DNA of 5,908 bases, from contig JAISIU010000020.1 in the NCBI GenBank assembly GCA_031261885.1, positions 1 through 5,908 on the forward strand, written 5' to 3'. The DNA is from Bifidobacteriaceae bacterium (lineage in GTDB: Bacteria > Actinomycetota > Actinomycetes > Actinomycetales > WQXJ01). Positions 4,628-5,908 of this stretch are shown here, one piece after another. The translations under genes were made by a program, and so were the position numbers. Under the pieces are notes generated by a model. It was not told where the DNA came from, made no database searches, and saw nothing but the letters and a program-made list of their open reading frames with translations. Numbering within the stretch: position 1 is the first letter of the stretch; each line of letters starts with the position of its first letter.

Positions 4628-5908
4628 TCCGGCTTGCCTTGGCCGAGCCGCTCGTCCGGCACCGGCACGGCGCCGAACCGTCCAGCCAGGTAGGCGGTCT
4701 CGGTGTCGAGGCCCTTACGTGGTTTGTAGTCTGACAGCGGCACGAGTTCGGTGGCGCCGTCGCGACCCTTCTCCGTGAACCAGATCTGGTCGCGGTCGAG
4801 GGCGTAGCCGGTGCCGCCGTAGTTGCCGAGCAGGGTGGCGTCGTGGGTGGTGAAAACGAGTTGGGCGCCGTTCGGGTTGGTTTCCTCGACCTGGAACAGC
4901 TCAATGATCGGCCGGAGCAGCAGCGGGTGCAGCGAGGTGTCGACCTCGTCGATGAGGAGCGTTTGCCCCGCGTTGAGTGCCGAAATGACTCGAGCACCAA
5001 GGGTGAACAAGGCCTTCGTGCCATCGGACTCAGAAGCCCAGGGAAGTGAGACCAGCGAGCCGTTCGCCGCGTGGTGATCGAGGCTGACTCTTCTGCGGAT
5101 CACCCGAGTTTTGTCGGGTTCGGCTTCGACGTCTGTCAGGATTCCGCGCTCTCCCGATCCGGGAAGCATTGCCTCAATGAACTCGGGGAGTCCGGCCAGG
5201 ATCCCATGGCCGGCGGGTGGGTTGGGCTCAACCGAGACGTTGAGCTTGTCAACGCTGAGATCGGCGGAAACGAGAAGACGTTCGAGCGCCTCGCGTATCG
5301 CCGGTTGCTTGGCTGAAGCGTCGATAGCGTCGCGCATCAGATGGCTGGCCGCGCCTGGCTCACTCGGGAAGAGCAGCTGGCTGCTGAGCCACCCGTAGAT
5401 CGGGGAGAGATCCTGCTGGTTCTCCTGGGCCGCCTTGGAGAGAAACAGGGAGTTGGGGCGGGTGGCCGTCGCGATCCGCTGTTTGGGTCCCTTAACGGAC
5501 GGCGACACGTCGATCACATCGTGGCCGTCGCCGTCGACCCACCGGGCGAACAAACGGCGCTCGGTGCGGCGTTGACCGGTCCTCGCCGTGACGAACAGGT
5601 GCTCCTCGGTGAAGCGCTCACTGGTCGCTTCGAAGCCGTAGCGGTACTCCGCCGCGCCGATACGGAAGACCAGTTCCGCGACGAAGGGCTGGGTGACACC
5701 CTCGGGGGAGAGCAGGAAGGGATCGCCCGGAACCGGCTGCTGGGCCTCCCACCGCGCCGACTGCCGGATCAGCCGTTGAACGTGAGCCAGCGCGCCGAGG
5801 ACGGTTGACTTGCCCGAAGCGTTGGCCCCGTAGATCGCGGTTACGGGGCACACGTCCCCGCCGGCCAGGGAGCCCTCGACGGCGAGCTGGGACGTGTTGT
5901 GCCCTCCG
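4624..5908 (-). CDS. AAA ATPase of the RloA/AbiLi type (5' end outside window)
   Basis: The open frame on the minus strand reaches the right edge, so the N-terminus is missing. Eighteen in-frame codons precede GTG 5853, reading GGHNTSQLAVEGSLAGGD, so that GTG is not a convincing start; the nucleotide-binding core should be preceded by a further beta-rich segment. Walker A GANASGKS is encoded at 5829-5806. An ABC-like signature SDGTK is at 5028-5014, Walker B TLLIDEVDTSLHP at 4962-4924, and the switch histidine TTHD at 4851-4840. The order and the closing YLAGRFGAVP (near 4680) match AAA15/AAA21 ATPases encoded next to rloB. The long segment between Walker A and the signature is the family's helical insertion. 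In AbiL/RloAB-type pairs the ATPase is thought to control a Toprim-like effector during phage infection; this role is inferred from homologues. Its partner overlaps it by 4 bp but is truncated. Base composition is lower in GC than imuB, consistent with horizontal acquisition. Confidence 0.9.
   Translation of the reverse strand, partial: GGHNTSQLAVEGSLAGGDVCPVTAIYGANASGKSTVLGALAHVQRLIRQSARWEAQQPVPGDPFLLSPEGVTQPFVAELVFRIGAAEYRYGFEATSERFTEEHLFVTARTGQRRTERRLFARWVDGDGHDVIDVSPSVKGPKQRIATATRPNSLFLSKAAQENQQDLSPIYGWLSSQLLFPSEPGAASHLMRDAIDASAKQPAIREALERLLVSADLSVDKLNVSVEPNPPAGHGILAGLPEFIEAMLPGSGERGILTDVEAEPDKTRVIRRRVSLDHHAANGSLVSLPWASESDGTKALFTLGARVISALNAGQTLLIDEVDTSLHPLLLRPIIELFQVEETNPNGAQLVFTTHDATLLGNYGGTGYALDRDQIWFTEKGRDGATELVPLSDYKPRKGLDTETAYLAGRFGAVPVPDERLGQGKPE

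Noticed and set aside
5851..5853. GTG 5853 as the start of the ATPase gene
   Set aside because: The frame stays open to the window edge and Walker A would begin only 9 residues in; RloA-type ATPases carry more sequence before it.
1..5908. tRNA, rRNA, insertion sequences, integrase or att sites
   Set aside because: I saw no cloverleaf, rRNA-like or transposase-like sequence on either strand and no recognisable att core.

Overview
The window is very GC-rich and carries an actinobacterial-type LexA (SOS) box, an SPFH protein with a long Pro/Ala tail, and an ImuB-type Y-family polymerase relative. Together these point to a high-GC actinomycete. Nothing in the sequence fixes the genus.

Layout. 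(1) 1-320, minus strand: the N-terminal part of a TetR-family repressor, cut by the left edge. A perfect 18-bp palindrome sits between its putative -35 and -10 elements and is probably an autoregulatory operator. (2) 321-532: non-coding. After the operator it holds three copies of a 16-bp motif, two of them forming a perfect 20-bp inverted repeat just downstream of the SPFH gene. (3) 533-2497, minus strand: an nfeD-like gene followed by an SPFH/stomatin (QmcA/YbbK-like) gene, a common membrane-protein pair. (4) 2498-2640: a divergent regulatory region with a 14-bp direct repeat in the nfeD leader and, on the other side, a perfect TATAAT overlapping a LexA box. (5) 2641-4386, plus strand: imuB, directly behind that SOS promoter, without the usual imuA' before it or dnaE2 after it. 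(6) 4391-5908, minus strand: an AAA ATPase of the RloA/AbiLi kind (5' end outside the window), overlapping by 4 bp a short RloB/AbiLii-like gene that keeps only the first 78 residues of the usual Toprim-like protein.

Functionally there are three unrelated modules. The NfeD-SPFH pair is probably constitutive membrane-microdomain machinery. ImuB belongs to the LexA-controlled translesion mutasome and should recruit DnaE2 encoded elsewhere. The ATPase-RloB pair resembles a two-component abortive-infection system, but its effector ends 4 bp from the imuB stop before the metal-binding Asp motif. It therefore looks like a decayed defence remnant left at a rearrangement junction, and its base composition is visibly less GC-rich than imuB. 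The most interesting points are this truncated effector, the orphan SOS-controlled imuB with a degenerate clamp-binding motif, and the unexplained triple repeat at 414-498.
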